Assembly: GCF_900496965.1 (NCBI RefSeq) | Contig: NZ_UFQB01000011.1 | Span: 62,001 to 126,000, forward strand | Direction of reading: 5' to 3' | DNA from: Achromobacter agilis | GTDB lineage: Bacteria; Pseudomonadota; Gammaproteobacteria; Burkholderiales; Burkholderiaceae_B | Length of the DNA stretch: 64,000 nt | Part shown: positions 8,750 through 21,291 of the stretch, one piece after another | Position numbering within the stretch: position 1 is the first letter of the stretch | Layout of the letters: every line of letters begins with the position of its first letter | Position numbers and translations under genes: made by a program | Notes under the pieces: model-generated | Told to the model about the DNA's origin: nothing | Databases searched by the model: none | Seen by the model: the letters and a program-made list of their open reading frames with translations, nothing else

Positions 8750-11668
8750 ATGTCGCTGATCCTGATCCTCGCTCTGCCGTTCGCCGGCAGCCTGTGCGCC
8801 GCGCTGCTGCCATCCAACGCCCGCAATGCCGAGGCGTGGTTGGCGGGCCTTATCGCCCTGGCCTGTGTGGTTCTGGTCGCCACCCTCTATCCCGACGTCG
8901 CCAACGGCGGCGTGGTCCGCGTCGATATGCCGTGGGCGCCGGCCCTGGGCCTGCAGTTCACCCTGCGCATGGACGGCTACGCCTGGCTGTTCGCGCTGAT
9001 CGTGTCCGGCATGGGCGCGCTGGTGGTGCTGTATGCCCGCTACTACATGTCGCCGGAAGATCCGGTGCCGCGCTTCTTCTCGTTTTTCCAGGCTTTCATG
9101 GCCGCCATGCTCGGCGTCGTGCTGTCGGGCAACCTGATCCAGCTGGTCATGTTCTGGGAAATGACCAGCCTGGCTTCGTTCATGCTGATCGCCTACTGGC
9201 ACCATCGCCTGGACGCCCGGCGCGGCGCCCGCATGGCGCTGACCGTCACGGGCGGGGGCGGGCTGTGCCTGCTGGCCGGGGTGCTGATCCTGGGCCACAT
9301 CGTCGGCAGCTACGACCTGGACCGCGTGCTGGCCGCGGGCGACCTGGTGCGCGCCGATCCCTGGTATCCGGCCGTGCTGATCCTGGTGGCGCTGGGCGCG
9401 CTGACCAAGAGCGCGCAGTTCCCGTTCCATTTCTGGCTGCCCAACGCGATGGCGGCGCCCACCCCGGTATCCGCCTACCTGCACTCGGCCACCATGGTGA
9501 AAGCCGGCGTCTTCCTGCTGGCGCGTTTCTGGCCGGTGCTGTCGGGCACGGACGAATGGTTCTGGATCATCGGCGGGGCGGGGCTGATCACGCTCGTGCT
9601 GGGCGCGTACGCCGCCATCTTCCAGCAGGATATGAAAGGGGTGCTGGCCTACTCCACCATCAGCCACCTGGGGCTGATCACGTTGCTGCTGGGCCTGAAC
9701 AGCACGCTGGCGCTGGTGGCCGCCATCTTCCACATGATCAACCACGCCACGTTCAAGGCGTCGCTCTTCATGGCGGCGGGCGTGGTGGACCACGAAACCG
9801 GCACGCGCGACCTCGGCCGCCTGTCGGGCCTGTACAAGGCCATGCCCATCACCGCCACGCTGGCCATGGTGGCGGCGGCGTCGATGGCGGGCGTGCCGCT
9901 GCTCAACGGCTTCCTGTCCAAGGAAATGTTCTTCGCCGAAACGACCTTCGTCAGCGGCGACCGGATCACCGAGATCGGCCTGCCGCTGGTGGCCACGATC
10001 GCCGGGGCGTTCAGCGTGGCGTATTCGCTGCGTTTCATCCTGCAAGTGTTCTTCGGCCCGCCGGCCACCGACCTGCCGCGCGCGCCGCACGAGCCGCCCC
10101 GCTGGATGCTGTTCCCGAGCGCGCTGCTGGTTTTCATGTGCCTGCTGGTGGGCGTGCTGCCCGGCCTGACCGTCGGTCCGTTCCTGGCCACCGCGGCCCA
10201 CAGCATCCTGGGGCAGGACATGCCCGAGTACAGCCTCGCCGTCTGGCACGGCGTCAACCTGCCGCTGGTCATGAGCCTGGTCGCCACCACGGCGGGCGTG
10301 CTGCTGTACCTGGCCCTGCGCGCGCACCAGCGCGCCAATCCCGGCCGGGTGCCATTCATCTACCGCCTGGACGGCCGCCGCACGTTCGAGGCGCTGCTGG
10401 ACGGTTCCAGCGTGGCCGCCGCCTGGCTGCTGCGCTGGGTGTCGTCCTCGCGCCTGCAGGTGCAAATGCTGCTGATCGTGCTGGGCACCTTGTTCGTCGC
10501 CTGGCTGCCGCTGCGTGCGGGCGGCTGGCTGAACGGCGACGGCAGCCTGAGCCCGGTCGACCCGGCGTTCGCGCTGCTGTGGCTGGTGGGTGGGGTCTGC
10601 GCCCTGGCCGCGGCCTACCAGGCCAAGTACCACCGCCTGGCATCGCTGGCGCTGGCCGGCGGCGCGGGGCTCATCACCTGCCTGACCTTCGTCTGGTTCT
10701 CCGCGCCCGACCTGGCATTGACCCAGCTGTCTGTCGAGGTCGTGACCCTGGTGCTGCTGTTGCTGGGCCTGCGCTGGCTGCCCCGGCGGATCGCGCAGGA
10801 CGACGAAGAGGAAAGCCTCACGGCTTCCCTGCGCGCCCGGGGCCGCCGCCTGCGCGACCTGCTGATCGCCGTGGCCGCGGGCGCCGGGATGTCGGCGCTG
10901 GCGTATGCGGTGCTGACGCGTCCGCAGGGCGAAACGATTTCGTCCTTTTTCGTGGACCGCGCGCTGCCCGACGGCGGCGGCACCAACGTGGTGAACGTGA
11001 TCCTGGTCGACTTCCGCGGTTTCGATACGTTCGGCGAGATCACGGTGCTGGGCATCGTGGCGCTCACGGTCTATGCGCTGCTGCGCCGCTTCCGTCCCGC
11101 CACCGAAAGCGCGGACCTGCCGCGCCAGCAGCTCGACCAGGACGGCGGCGTGCCCGCCGCGCCGGACATCAAATCCCTGGTGCCCTCGGGTTCGATGATG
11201 GTGCCCACGGTCCTGGTGCGCCTGCTGTTGCCCACGGCCGCGCTGGTTTCGGTCTACTTCCTGCTGCGCGGGCACAACGAGCCGGGCGGCGGATTTGTCG
11301 GCGGCCTCATCTTCGCCACGGCCGTCATTCTGCAATACATGGTCGGCGGCGTGTACTGGGTCGAGTCGCGCAGCCGCCTCAACCCGCAGAACTGGATCGG
11401 CATCGGCCTGCTGTTCGCGGGCTCCGCCGCGATGGCCGCCTGGCTGGCCTACAAACCCTTCCTGGCCGCGCTGTCCTGGGACATCGCGCTGCCGCTGGTC
11501 GGCCACGTGCATCTGTCCAGCGTGCTGCTGTTCGACCTGGGCGTGTACATGCTGGTCGTGGGATCCACCGTGCTGGTGCTGGTGGCGCTGGCTCACCAAT
11601 CGCTACGCGCGCAACGCAAGGCCGCCGCCGAGGTCCAGGCGGCCGCCGCTCAAACAGGGGAAGCCTGA
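8750..11668 (+). CDS. mrpA: Na+/H+ antiporter subunit A with fused subunit B domain
   Basis: A 972-residue polytopic membrane protein. Residues 1 to about 750 are the NuoL-like antiporter domain ([53 protein letters not shown]). The last ~170 residues contain [20 protein letters not shown] and [13 protein letters not shown], diagnostic of MrpB, so A and B are one polypeptide as in PhaAB/ShaAB. The Mrp complex exchanges cytoplasmic Na+ (or K+) for external protons and serves pH and salt homeostasis. It is the first of six genes whose stops and starts overlap through mrpG, so the whole set is one transcript. Confidence 0.95.
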   Translation: MSLILILALPFAGSLCAALLPSNARNAEAWLAGLIALACVVLVATLYPDVANGGVVRVDMPWAPALGLQFTLRMDGYAWLFALIVSGMGALVVLYARYYMSPEDPVPRFFSFFQAFMAAMLGVVLSGNLIQLVMFWEMTSLASFMLIAYWHHRLDARRGARMALTVTGGGGLCLLAGVLILGHIVGSYDLDRVLAAGDLVRADPWYPAVLILVALGALTKSAQFPFHFWLPNAMAAPTPVSAYLHSATMVKAGVFLLARFWPVLSGTDEWFWIIGGAGLITLVLGAYAAIFQQDMKGVLAYSTISHLGLITLLLGLNSTLALVAAIFHMINHATFKASLFMAAGVVDHETGTRDLGRLSGLYKAMPITATLAMVAAASMAGVPLLNGFLSKEMFFAETTFVSGDRITEIGLPLVATIAGAFSVAYSLRFILQVFFGPPATDLPRAPHEPPRWMLFPSALLVFMCLLVGVLPGLTVGPFLATAAHSILGQDMPEYSLAVWHGVNLPLVMSLVATTAGVLLYLALRAHQRANPGRVPFIYRLDGRRTFEALLDGSSVAAAWLLRWVSSSRLQVQMLLIVLGTLFVAWLPLRAGGWLNGDGSLSPVDPAFALLWLVGGVCALAAAYQAKYHRLASLALAGGAGLITCLTFVWFSAPDLALTQLSVEVVTLVLLLLGLRWLPRRIAQDDEEESLTASLRARGRRLRDLLIAVAAGAGMSALAYAVLTRPQGETISSFFVDRALPDGGGTNVVNVILVDFRGFDTFGEITVLGIVALTVYALLRRFRPATESADLPRQQLDQDGGVPAAPDIKSLVPSGSMMVPTVLVRLLLPTAALVSVYFLLRGHNEPGGGFVGGLIFATAVILQYMVGGVYWVESRSRLNPQNWIGIGLLFAGSAAMAAWLAYKPFLAALSWDIALPLVGHVHLSSVLLFDLGVYMLVVGSTVLVLVALAHQSLRAQRKAAAEVQAAAAQTGEA

Positions 11669-12012
11669 TGGAATTGATCTATGCCATCGCGATCGGCGTA
11701 TTGGCGGGCTCGGGCGTGTGGCTGCTGCTGCGGCCGCGGACGTTCCAGTTCATCATGGGCCTGTCGCTCGTTTCCTACGCGGTGAACCTGTTCATTTTCG
11801 GCATGGGCCGGCTCACGTCGGGCCGTCCGCCGGTGGTGGATCCGGCCATGGCCCATGATCCCTCCTGGTATGCCGATCCGCTGCCCCAGGCGCTGGTGCT
11901 GACGGCCATCGTGATCGGCTTCGCCACCACTGCGCTGTTCCTGGTTGTGCTGTTGGCCTCGCGCGGCCTCACGGGTACCGACCACGTTGATGGACGGGAG
12001 TCCCAATCTTGA
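11668..12012 (+). CDS. mrpC: Na+/H+ antiporter subunit C
   Basis: 114 residues with three predicted membrane helices, homologous to NuoK. The motifs FIMGLSLVSYAVNLFIFGMG and DPLPQALVLTAIVIGFATTA are characteristic of MrpC/MnhC. The start shares one base with the mrpA stop (TGATG), indicating translational coupling. The protein is an obligate part of the Mrp membrane complex. Confidence 0.95.
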   Translation: MELIYAIAIGVLAGSGVWLLLRPRTFQFIMGLSLVSYAVNLFIFGMGRLTSGRPPVVDPAMAHDPSWYADPLPQALVLTAIVIGFATTALFLVVLLASRGLTGTDHVDGRESQS

Positions 12013-13640
12013 GTTTCTGGCTTCAGCATCTTCCGATATTGCCCATCATCACTCCGCTGCTGGCCGGCGCGGTGATGCTCCTGCTGGCCGACACCAGCCG
12101 CTACGCGCGCGGCGCGATCGCGCTGGTGTCCACGCTGGCCCAACTGGCCGCCGCCATCGCCTTGCTGGCGGTCGCCGGCGGCGCCGTGCCGGGCATCTGG
12201 CCCGATGGGGTAGGGGTCTACCTGGTGGGCGATTGGCCCGCGCCCTTTGGCATCGTGCTGGTGGTGGACCGGCTGGCCGCCGTCATGCTGACGCTGACCG
12301 CGGTGCTGGGCCTGGCCACGCTGGTGTACGCGCTGGCCCGTTGGGACCGCGCGGGCGTGCATTTCCATTCCTTGTTCCAGTTCCTGCTGATGGGGCTGAA
12401 TGGCGCCTTCCTTACGGGCGACCTCTTCAACCTGTTCGTGTTCTTCGAGGTGCTGCTGGCCGCGTCCTACGGCCTGTTGCTGCACGGCTCCGGTATGACG
12501 CGCGTCAGCGCCGGCCTGCAGTACATCGCGGTGAACCTGGCGGCGTCGTTCCTGCTGCTGATCAGCATTGCGCTGATCTATGGCGTCACGGGCACGCTGA
12601 ATCTGGCGGACCTGGCGCTGCGCGCGGGCAACCTGGCCGGCGCCGACCGCATGCTGTTCGAGGCGGGCGCAGCCATCCTGGGCGTGGCCTTCCTGGTGAA
12701 GGCGGGCGCCTGGCCCTTGAACTTCTGGCTCGTCAGGGGTTATGGCTCGGCCGGCGCGCCCGTCGCCGCCATGTTCTCCATCATGACCAAGGTGGGCATC
12801 TACGCGCTGCTGCGCATCGGTTCGCTGCTGCTGCCGACGGGCGCGCCCGCGGCGTTCAGCCTGGACTGGATGTTCGCGGCCGGCCTGGCCACGCTGCTGT
12901 TCGGCGGCCTTGGCCTGCTGGCCACGCAGCAGCTGGAGAAAATGGTGGGCTACTGCGTCATTGTGTCGGCCGGCACGCTGCTGACCGCCCTGGGCATGCC
13001 CGGCGTAACGCTGACCGGCCCGGCGCTGTTCTACCTGATCAGTTCGGTGCTGACCACGGGCGCGTTCTTCCTGCTGGCCGAGCTGATCGAGCGTACCCGC
13101 AGTTTCGGCGCCAACGTGCTGGCGGTGACGCTCGACGCTTTCGACCTCGACGACCCGGCCTCGGTCAACCGTTCCGACGACGTGGTGGGGGTGGCCATCC
13201 CCGCTGCCATGGCCTTCCTGGGCCTGGCGTTCATCTGTTGCGCGCTGCTGGTGACGGGGCTGCCGCCGCTGTCGGGCTTCGTCGCGAAGCTCTCGCTGCT
13301 GTCGGCCGCCGTGTCGGCGGCCAATGAATCGGCCTTGCCGATGGACGCCTGGATATTGGTGGCTGCGGTGCTCGTTTCCGGCCTGGCCGGCCTGATCGGT
13401 CTGAGCCGCACCGGCATCCGCGTGTTCTGGGCAAGCGACGACCGCAGCACGCCGCGCCTGCGCGTGATCGAAGCCGGCCCGGTGGCCGTGCTGCTATTGC
13501 TTTGCGTGGGCCTGGCCGCCGGCGCGGGGCCGGTGTCGGCCTACCTGGACGATGCAGCCCGTTCCCTGGACCGGCCCCAGTCGTATATCGAGGCCGTCAT
13601 GTCGGCGCAGACCGTGCGCGGCCTCAAGGGGGGAAGCTGA
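12009..13640 (+). CDS. mrpD: Na+/H+ antiporter subunit D
   Basis: 543 residues, NuoN/NuoM-like antiporter subunit with about 14 membrane helices. LFNLFVFFEVLLAASYGLLL and VKAGAWPLNFWLVRGYGSAG carry the conserved Glu and Lys residues of the proton channel. The start is a TTG that overlaps the mrpC stop by four bases (TTGA); no in-frame ATG exists near the beginning of the conserved region. It acts with MrpA in ion translocation. Confidence 0.95.
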   Translation: MSFWLQHLPILPIITPLLAGAVMLLLADTSRYARGAIALVSTLAQLAAAIALLAVAGGAVPGIWPDGVGVYLVGDWPAPFGIVLVVDRLAAVMLTLTAVLGLATLVYALARWDRAGVHFHSLFQFLLMGLNGAFLTGDLFNLFVFFEVLLAASYGLLLHGSGMTRVSAGLQYIAVNLAASFLLLISIALIYGVTGTLNLADLALRAGNLAGADRMLFEAGAAILGVAFLVKAGAWPLNFWLVRGYGSAGAPVAAMFSIMTKVGIYALLRIGSLLLPTGAPAAFSLDWMFAAGLATLLFGGLGLLATQQLEKMVGYCVIVSAGTLLTALGMPGVTLTGPALFYLISSVLTTGAFFLLAELIERTRSFGANVLAVTLDAFDLDDPASVNRSDDVVGVAIPAAMAFLGLAFICCALLVTGLPPLSGFVAKLSLLSAAVSAANESALPMDAWILVAAVLVSGLAGLIGLSRTGIRVFWASDDRSTPRLRVIEAGPVAVLLLLCVGLAAGAGPVSAYLDDAARSLDRPQSYIEAVMSAQTVRGLKGGS

Positions 13641-14122
13641 TGCGGCGCTTTTATTTCGTTTTCCTGCCGGCGTTCCTGTTCGTCCTGTGGCTGGTCCTGA
13701 ACCAAAGCCTGTCCGCGGGCCAGATTGCCCTGGGCATCGCGCTGGCGCTGTGGTTCACCTGGGCGGCGTCGCGCCTGCGTCCGCTGCACGCGCGGCCGCG
13801 CCGCTTGTGGAAGGCGGTGCCGCTGTTCCTGCACGTAACGGCGGACATCATCAGGTCCAACATTGCGGTGGGCAAGCTGATCCTGAACCCCCGGCCCAAT
13901 GATTTTTCCCCCGGATTCATCATGATTCCGCTGACCATGCGCGACCCGCACGGCCTGGCGATGCTGGCCTGCATCGTCACCTACACGCCCGGCACGGTCT
14001 GGGTGGACCTGACCGACGACCACCACCTCAAGCTGCACGTGCTGGATCTGCAGCATGAAGGACACTGGGTCAAGCTGGTGCAGGAGCGCTACGAGCGCCC
14101 GCTGATGGAGATTTTCGAATGA
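13640..14122 (+). CDS. mrpE: Na+/H+ antiporter subunit E
   Basis: 160 residues: two N-terminal hydrophobic segments followed by a soluble domain with VTYTPGTVWVDLTDD, typical of MrpE. The ATG overlaps the mrpD stop by one base, and its own stop overlaps the mrpF ATG (ATGA). MrpE has no counterpart in complex I and is needed for assembly or stability of the antiporter. Confidence 0.93.
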   Translation: MRRFYFVFLPAFLFVLWLVLNQSLSAGQIALGIALALWFTWAASRLRPLHARPRRLWKAVPLFLHVTADIIRSNIAVGKLILNPRPNDFSPGFIMIPLTMRDPHGLAMLACIVTYTPGTVWVDLTDDHHLKLHVLDLQHEGHWVKLVQERYERPLMEIFE

Positions 14123-14400
14123 ATACCGTACTTTATTGGGCGGCGTCCTTTGCCTTGCTTTGCTTCGCGCTGGGCATGGTGTGCGCCACCATCCGCCTGC
14201 TGCGCGGGCCCACCGCCCAGGACCGCGTCCTGGCCCTGGATACCCTTTACATCAACGGCATGCTGACGATGCTGGTCTTCGGCATCCGCTCCGGCACTTC
14301 CGTGTATTTCGATATCGCGCTGCTGATCGCGCTGTTCGGCTTCGTCGGATCCACCGCGATGGCCCGCTTCCTGCTGCGCGGCGAGGTGATCGAGCCATGA
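14119..14400 (+). CDS. mrpF: Na+/H+ antiporter subunit F
   Basis: 93 residues with three membrane helices. The stretch RLLRGPTAQDRVLALDTLYI is the MrpF signature. It overlaps both neighbours by four bases (ATGA). Family knowledge links MrpF to Na+ and bile-salt export within the complex. Confidence 0.93.
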   Translation: MNTVLYWAASFALLCFALGMVCATIRLLRGPTAQDRVLALDTLYINGMLTMLVFGIRSGTSVYFDIALLIALFGFVGSTAMARFLLRGEVIEP

Positions 14401-14738
14401 TCGACGCCCAGATCCCGCTGTGGGCAGGCATTCCAGCCAGCATCCTGCTGGTGCTCGGCGGCCTGCTGGCCCTGACCGGCTCGGCCGGCCTGCTGCGCTT
14501 TCGCACGTTCTATGCGCGCATCCATGCGCCTACGCTGGGCAACACCATGGGTTGCGGCTGCGTCCTGGGCGCGTCGATCCTGGTGTTTTCGGCGCTGTCG
14601 GCCCGCCCGGTGTTCCACGAAGTCGTCATTACCTTGCTGCTGATCGTGTCGTCCCCCGTGACCGCGATGCTGCTGATGCGCGCCGCAACCTACCGCAACC
14701 GCCTAACCGAGGCGGATGCCGACAGGGACGCGCGTTAG
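14397..14738 (+). CDS. mrpG: Na+/H+ antiporter subunit G
   Basis: 113 residues with three membrane helices. GLLRFRTFYARIHAPTLGNT is the MrpG signature. It is the last gene of the operon. The stop codon lies inside the first copy of an exact 14-bp tandem duplication (GGACGCGCGTTAGC at 14727-14740 and 14741-14754), so the second copy is untranslated. Confidence 0.93.
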   Translation: MIDAQIPLWAGIPASILLVLGGLLALTGSAGLLRFRTFYARIHAPTLGNTMGCGCVLGASILVFSALSARPVFHEVVITLLLIVSSPVTAMLLMRAATYRNRLTEADADRDAR

Positions 14739-14973
14739 CGGACGCGCGTTAGCCCGCCCGCGGAGGCTGCCCCGTCTCTGCCAACTCCCGATGCTGCGCC
14801 GCGTCATCTGAAACGTCGTCTTACGATTTCATGTTGCTGGACACCCCGGCGCCGCTTCATCGTGGGATAGTGAAGCAATGACCCGCCCCCGCAAGGCGTG
14901 GCAGGTCTCGAGCGAGCGGCGCCGGTCCTCAGGCCGCGCCGTTCTGGTGCAATCGCTATTGAAGGAGCTGGCC

Positions 14974-15456
14974 ATGAATATTCGACCCATGCACACCAAA
15001 CGCCTCGCGGCGACCCTTTGCGCGGCAGGCCTGATGCTGGCCGCGGGGGCGGTCCACGCGGCTGATGCGACCGGCCGCGGCACAGCCCAATCCCAGTATC
15101 AGCAAGACGTGGCGGCCTGCAAAAGCGGCTCCACCGGCCAGGATCCGGCCGCCTGCATGCGCGAAGCCGGCGCGGCCCGCCAGGAAGCCGGCCGCCAGAA
15201 CCTGAAGGAAGGCAGCGCCGACCAGTACCAGCAGAACATGATCGACCGCTGCAACCGCCTGCCGGCGGCGTCCCGCCAGGACTGCGTAACCCAGATGACC
15301 GCGCCGACCAATGTGCGCGGCAGCGTGCAGGGCGGCGGCGTCCTGCGCGAAACGGTGATCCAGGTACCGGCGGACTCGGTTCCGCCTGCCGCGGGCGCGC
15401 CGGGCATGGCCCCCGCGCCGGCCGGCGGCGCGATGACGGCGCCCGTTCGCCAGTAA
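14974..15456 (+). CDS. Hypothetical exported protein with four cysteines
   Basis: 160 residues. The start is set by GAAGGAG seven bases upstream of the ATG at 14974. The N-terminus has a clear Sec signal peptide (LAATLCAAGLMLAAGAVHAA). The mature part is hydrophilic, with cysteines at 49, 61, 93 and 104 in two Cys-x11-12-Cys pairs, which could form disulfides in the periplasm, and a Pro/Ala/Gly-rich tail. I do not recognise the family. It stands alone between mrpG and the HAD gene. Confidence 0.7.
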   Translation: MNIRPMHTKRLAATLCAAGLMLAAGAVHAADATGRGTAQSQYQQDVAACKSGSTGQDPAACMREAGAARQEAGRQNLKEGSADQYQQNMIDRCNRLPAASRQDCVTQMTAPTNVRGSVQGGGVLRETVIQVPADSVPPAAGAPGMAPAPAGGAMTAPVRQ

Positions 15457-15565
15457 GGCGGGGGCAAAAGGAGGGGCGGGAACCGCGCGTTCCGGCCCTT
15501 CCGGGGGCGCAGCCGCCGCCACATTCAGGCAAAATGGCGGCTATTGCCCTTTTTCACGCACATTC

Positions 15566-17934
<2,369 letters not shown>

Positions 17935-17938
<4 letters not shown>

Positions 17939-18864
17939 GCAGGGCGAAGCGGCGCGCTGGCGGGCGCGCCCGCCACGACTTCCCGCGCAAGATCCGGCAA
18001 TGCCTTGAAAAGCAGCCGCGTGGCCGCGGTGGCGGGCCGTTGCCGGCTGAGATCCATCAGCACCGTCTGGCGGATGACGGGATCGGCCAGGCGGATCGGG
18101 ACCAGGCTGCCGTCCGCCACTTCCGCCGATACGGCATGGCTGGGCAGAATGCTGTGCAGGCCGCCGCGCCGTATGGCGTCCTTGATGACGACGCCGGAGT
18201 CGGCCTCGAGCACGACGTTCAACTCAATTCCCGCGCGCAAAGTCAGGCTGTCCAGCACCGTGCGCAGCGCGTTGGGGCGCACGGGCAGCGCCAATGGCGC
18301 CGCCGCCAGGTCGACCAGGCGCAGTTCGGGGCTGGCGGCCAGCGCGGAACCGGCCCGGGTCACCACCGTCATTTCCGTCTCGAACAGCACTTCCAGCATG
18401 CGCGTGGAGGCGGTGCGATAGCGGTTGTAAATACCGATATCGATCTTGCCGTTGGCCAGCCAGGCCTCGATCTCCCCGCTATAGCCTTCGAAAACCCGCA
18501 GCCGGATTCCGGGATAGCGCGCCTGCGTGTACGTCAGCAGCATGCCGGTCAGCGGCTGCGATAGCGAGGGAATCACGCCCAGATTGACGATCCCGGCCGG
18601 CTTGCGCTGGGCGGCCTTCGCTTCCTCCAGCAGTTGGTCGGCCTCCAGCAGCAGCGCCTGGGCGCGCGGCATCAGGCTTTCGCCCAGCTCGGTCAGGAGC
18701 ACGCCGCGTCCGGTGCGAAAAAACAACCGTCCGCCGAACTCCTGTTCCAGCTCGGACAGCTGGCGGCTCAACGCCGATTGCACGATCCCCAGCGCGGCGG
18801 CGGCCCGGGTCAGGCTGCCGGCTTCGGCGATGCGTGTGAATACCCGCAGGTTCTTGAGGTCCAT
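17935..18864 (-). CDS. LysR-family transcriptional regulator
   Basis: 309 residues: N-terminal winged helix (MDLKNLRVFTRIAEAGSLTR, then QSALSRQLSELEQEFG) followed by a periplasmic-binding-like effector domain. The start at 18864 is preferred over an upstream ATG because it gives the standard LysR N-terminus. It resembles the Cbl/nitrogen-assimilation-type subgroup in layout but is not assignable to a named regulator. It is divergent from the CoA-transferase/Bug/reductase operon 148 bp away and very likely controls it. Its stop overlaps the stop of the convergent LD-carboxypeptidase gene. Confidence 0.85.
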
Positions 18865-19012
18865 GGCTGAAACCCATCTCAAATCAAGATAACTGGTTTA
18901 TCAAAAATGTCCATTCCGGATGGCTCGATTTCAGCACAGAATTCCCCATACCTCTCGTGTTCGCGCAGCGTGGCTTGCCGGATCGCTCCGGCAAGGCCCA
19001 AGGAGTCAGCAG

Positions 19013-20221
19013 ATGAGTTTCGAGGAAAGTGCCGGTCCGTTGAAAGGCGTCCGTATTCTTGACCTGTCCACCGTGGTGGCCGGCCCCTGGGCCGCAACGC
19101 TGCTGGCAGACCTGGGCGCCGACGTGCTGAAGGTGGAAATTCCCGGGGCGGGCGATCCCCTGCGGGCCCTGGCGCCGCACAAGGAGGGCGTGCCGCTGTG
19201 GTGGAAGGTGGCCAATCGCAACAAGAAAGGCATTTCGATCGATCTGCGCACCCCGGAAGGGCGCGACATCGTGGCGCGTCTGCTGCCCGGCTTCGATGCG
19301 CTGGTGGAGAACTTCCGCCCCGGCACGCTGGACGGCTGGGGCATGACGCGCGAATGGCTGCATGAGCAGAATCCGGCGCTGACCATCTTGCGCGTGACGG
19401 GGTTCGGGCAGACCGGCCCGTACCGCAACAAGCCCGGATTCGCCCGGGTGTTCGAAGCCATGAGCGGCCTTACCAATATTTGCGGCGAATCGGACGGACG
19501 GCCCCTGCACATGGGGTTTCCCATTGCCGACGCCGTGGCCGGCCTGTTCGGCGCGCTCGGCATCGTCGCCGCCTTGTACCGCGAAAAAGTGGCGCCGCGC
19601 GGCCAGGGCCAGGAAATCGATTGTTCGCTGATGGAATCGATGTTCCGGGTGATGGATTTTCTTCCCATCGAGTACGACCAGCTCGGTATCGTCAGGGGCC
19701 GGCTGGGCAACAGCAGCCAGTACGCGGCGCCCGGCAATGTGTACCGGACCCGGGACGGCCATTGGGCCTCGATCGCGGCCTCGACGCAACGCATTTTCGA
19801 GCGGCTCTGCGTGGCGCTGGAACTGACCGGCGTGGCCGAGGATCCGCGCTACAGGACCAATCCCGACCGGGTGCGCAACCGCGAGGCGCTGGATGCGCTC
19901 GTGGCCGAGGCGATCGCGCGCCATACGCTCGACGAGCTGGCAGCCTTGCTGGACGCGCATGCCGTTGGATTCAGCCCTATTTACGACATCGTGGACATCT
20001 TCCGGGACCCGCACATCGCGGCCCGCGAGGGAATCGTGTCCGTGCACGACGACGAACTGGGGCCCGTCAGGATGCAGAGCGTGGTGCCCCGGTTCTCTGC
20101 GACGCCGGGCGCCGTGCATCACGCGGGGCCCAGCCTCGGGCAGCACAACGACGAGGTGCTGGGCGCGCTGGGTTTCTCCGGCGCGCAGCAGGCCGGCTTG
20201 CGGGAGCGGGGCGTGATCTGA
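19013..20221 (+). CDS. CaiB/BaiF (family III) CoA-transferase
   Basis: 402 residues. GVRILDLSTVVAGPWAATLL and LGADVLKVEIPGAGD mark the family III CoA-transferase N-terminus; WWKVANRNKKGISIDLRTPE and VENFRPGTLDGWG follow. The enzyme would move CoA from a donor thioester to a carboxylic acid. AAGGAG lies eight bases before the ATG. It heads an operon with a Bug receptor and an MDR reductase under the divergent LysR gene, suggesting uptake, activation and reduction of one acid. The substrate is not evident. Confidence 0.88.
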   Translation: MSFEESAGPLKGVRILDLSTVVAGPWAATLLADLGADVLKVEIPGAGDPLRALAPHKEGVPLWWKVANRNKKGISIDLRTPEGRDIVARLLPGFDALVENFRPGTLDGWGMTREWLHEQNPALTILRVTGFGQTGPYRNKPGFARVFEAMSGLTNICGESDGRPLHMGFPIADAVAGLFGALGIVAALYREKVAPRGQGQEIDCSLMESMFRVMDFLPIEYDQLGIVRGRLGNSSQYAAPGNVYRTRDGHWASIAASTQRIFERLCVALELTGVAEDPRYRTNPDRVRNREALDALVAEAIARHTLDELAALLDAHAVGFSPIYDIVDIFRDPHIAAREGIVSVHDDELGPVRMQSVVPRFSATPGAVHHAGPSLGQHNDEVLGALGFSGAQQAGLRERGVI

Positions 20222-20286
20222 GACCGGTTCCATCGCCACGGAGCCGCTTTCAGACAGGCCCCGGGCGCCATCAGGAGGAGACAGCA

Positions 20287-21258
20287 ATGCGTGCATGGAC
20301 AGTAGCGTGGATATTTGCGATCGGCCTGATCGCGGCGGCGCCAGCGCAGGCCGCGGCCGACTGGCCCGCCAAGCCGATCAAACTGCTGGTGGGCTTCCCG
20401 CCGGGGCAGGCGACGGATGCGGTGGCGCGGATCCTGGCCGAACGGCTATCCACCAGATTGAAGCAGCCCGTCATCGTGGAGAACCGGCCGGGGCAGGGCG
20501 GCAGCATCGCGCTGGCGGCGCTGGCGAAGTCCGCGCCCGACGGCTACACCATGATGCTCTCGGCTACCGCGTCACTGGTCACCAACCCGCATCTGTACAA
20601 GTCCACCGGCTACGACACCCTGCGCGATTTCGAGCCGGTCGGCCTGGTGGCCGATCTGCCGATGGTGCTGGTGGCCAACGCCGCGCAGCCATTCGGCGAC
20701 GTGGCGGGGCTGCGCGACTACGCAAAGCAACACCCCGGGGCGTTGAATTTTTCGTCGTCCGGCAATGGCACGCTGTCGCACCTGGGAATGGTGATGCTGG
20801 AGCGCGAGGCGGGGCTGCAACTGACCCACATTCCGTATCAGGGCAGCGCCAAGGCGATGACGGACATGATCGCCGGCAACGTTGCCATCGGCCTGGACAC
20901 GGTGGCGGTCACCCTGCCGCATATCCAGTCCGGGCGCCTGAAGGCGTTGGCCGTGGGCGCGAGCCAGCGCCTGCCGATGCTCCCAGACACGCCCACCTTT
21001 GCCGAAGCGGGCTATCCGGCGTTCCAGGCCAATCCCTGGCTGGGCATGCTGTTTCCGAAGGGCACGCCCAAATCCATCGTGCAGCGCATGAACCAGGAAA
21101 TCGGCGAGGCCGTGGCCACGCCGGCGCTGGCCCAGTCGCTCAAGTCCATCGGCGCGTTCGCGCGGGTGGATACGCCGGAGGACTTCGCCCAGCTGCTGCG
21201 CCAGGAATACCGCGGCTGGGGCGAACTCGTCCAGCTATCGGGCAGCCGCGTCGACTAG
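20287..21258 (+). CDS. Bug-family (TctC-like) periplasmic solute-binding receptor
   Basis: 323 residues with a Sec signal peptide (IFAIGLIAAAPAQA) followed by ADWPAKPIKLLVGFPPGQAT, the Bug signature. GGSIALAALAKSAPDGYT and the conserved HIPYQGSAKAMTD loop are present. It probably delivers the carboxylate that the CoA-transferase upstream activates. It sits 65 bp after that gene behind a strong GGAGGAG; no TctAB membrane components are in the window. Confidence 0.87.
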   Translation: MRAWTVAWIFAIGLIAAAPAQAAADWPAKPIKLLVGFPPGQATDAVARILAERLSTRLKQPVIVENRPGQGGSIALAALAKSAPDGYTMMLSATASLVTNPHLYKSTGYDTLRDFEPVGLVADLPMVLVANAAQPFGDVAGLRDYAKQHPGALNFSSSGNGTLSHLGMVMLEREAGLQLTHIPYQGSAKAMTDMIAGNVAIGLDTVAVTLPHIQSGRLKALAVGASQRLPMLPDTPTFAEAGYPAFQANPWLGMLFPKGTPKSIVQRMNQEIGEAVATPALAQSLKSIGAFARVDTPEDFAQLLRQEYRGWGELVQLSGSRVD

Positions 21259-21291
21259 CCCGCCGCAATGATCAATCACAGAGGAAAACCG

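Noticed and set aside
8678-11599. 973-codon open frame on the minus strand opposite mrpA
   Set aside because: mrpA is unambiguous. The antisense translation is low-complexity His/Gln/Arg/Gly sequence without domains.
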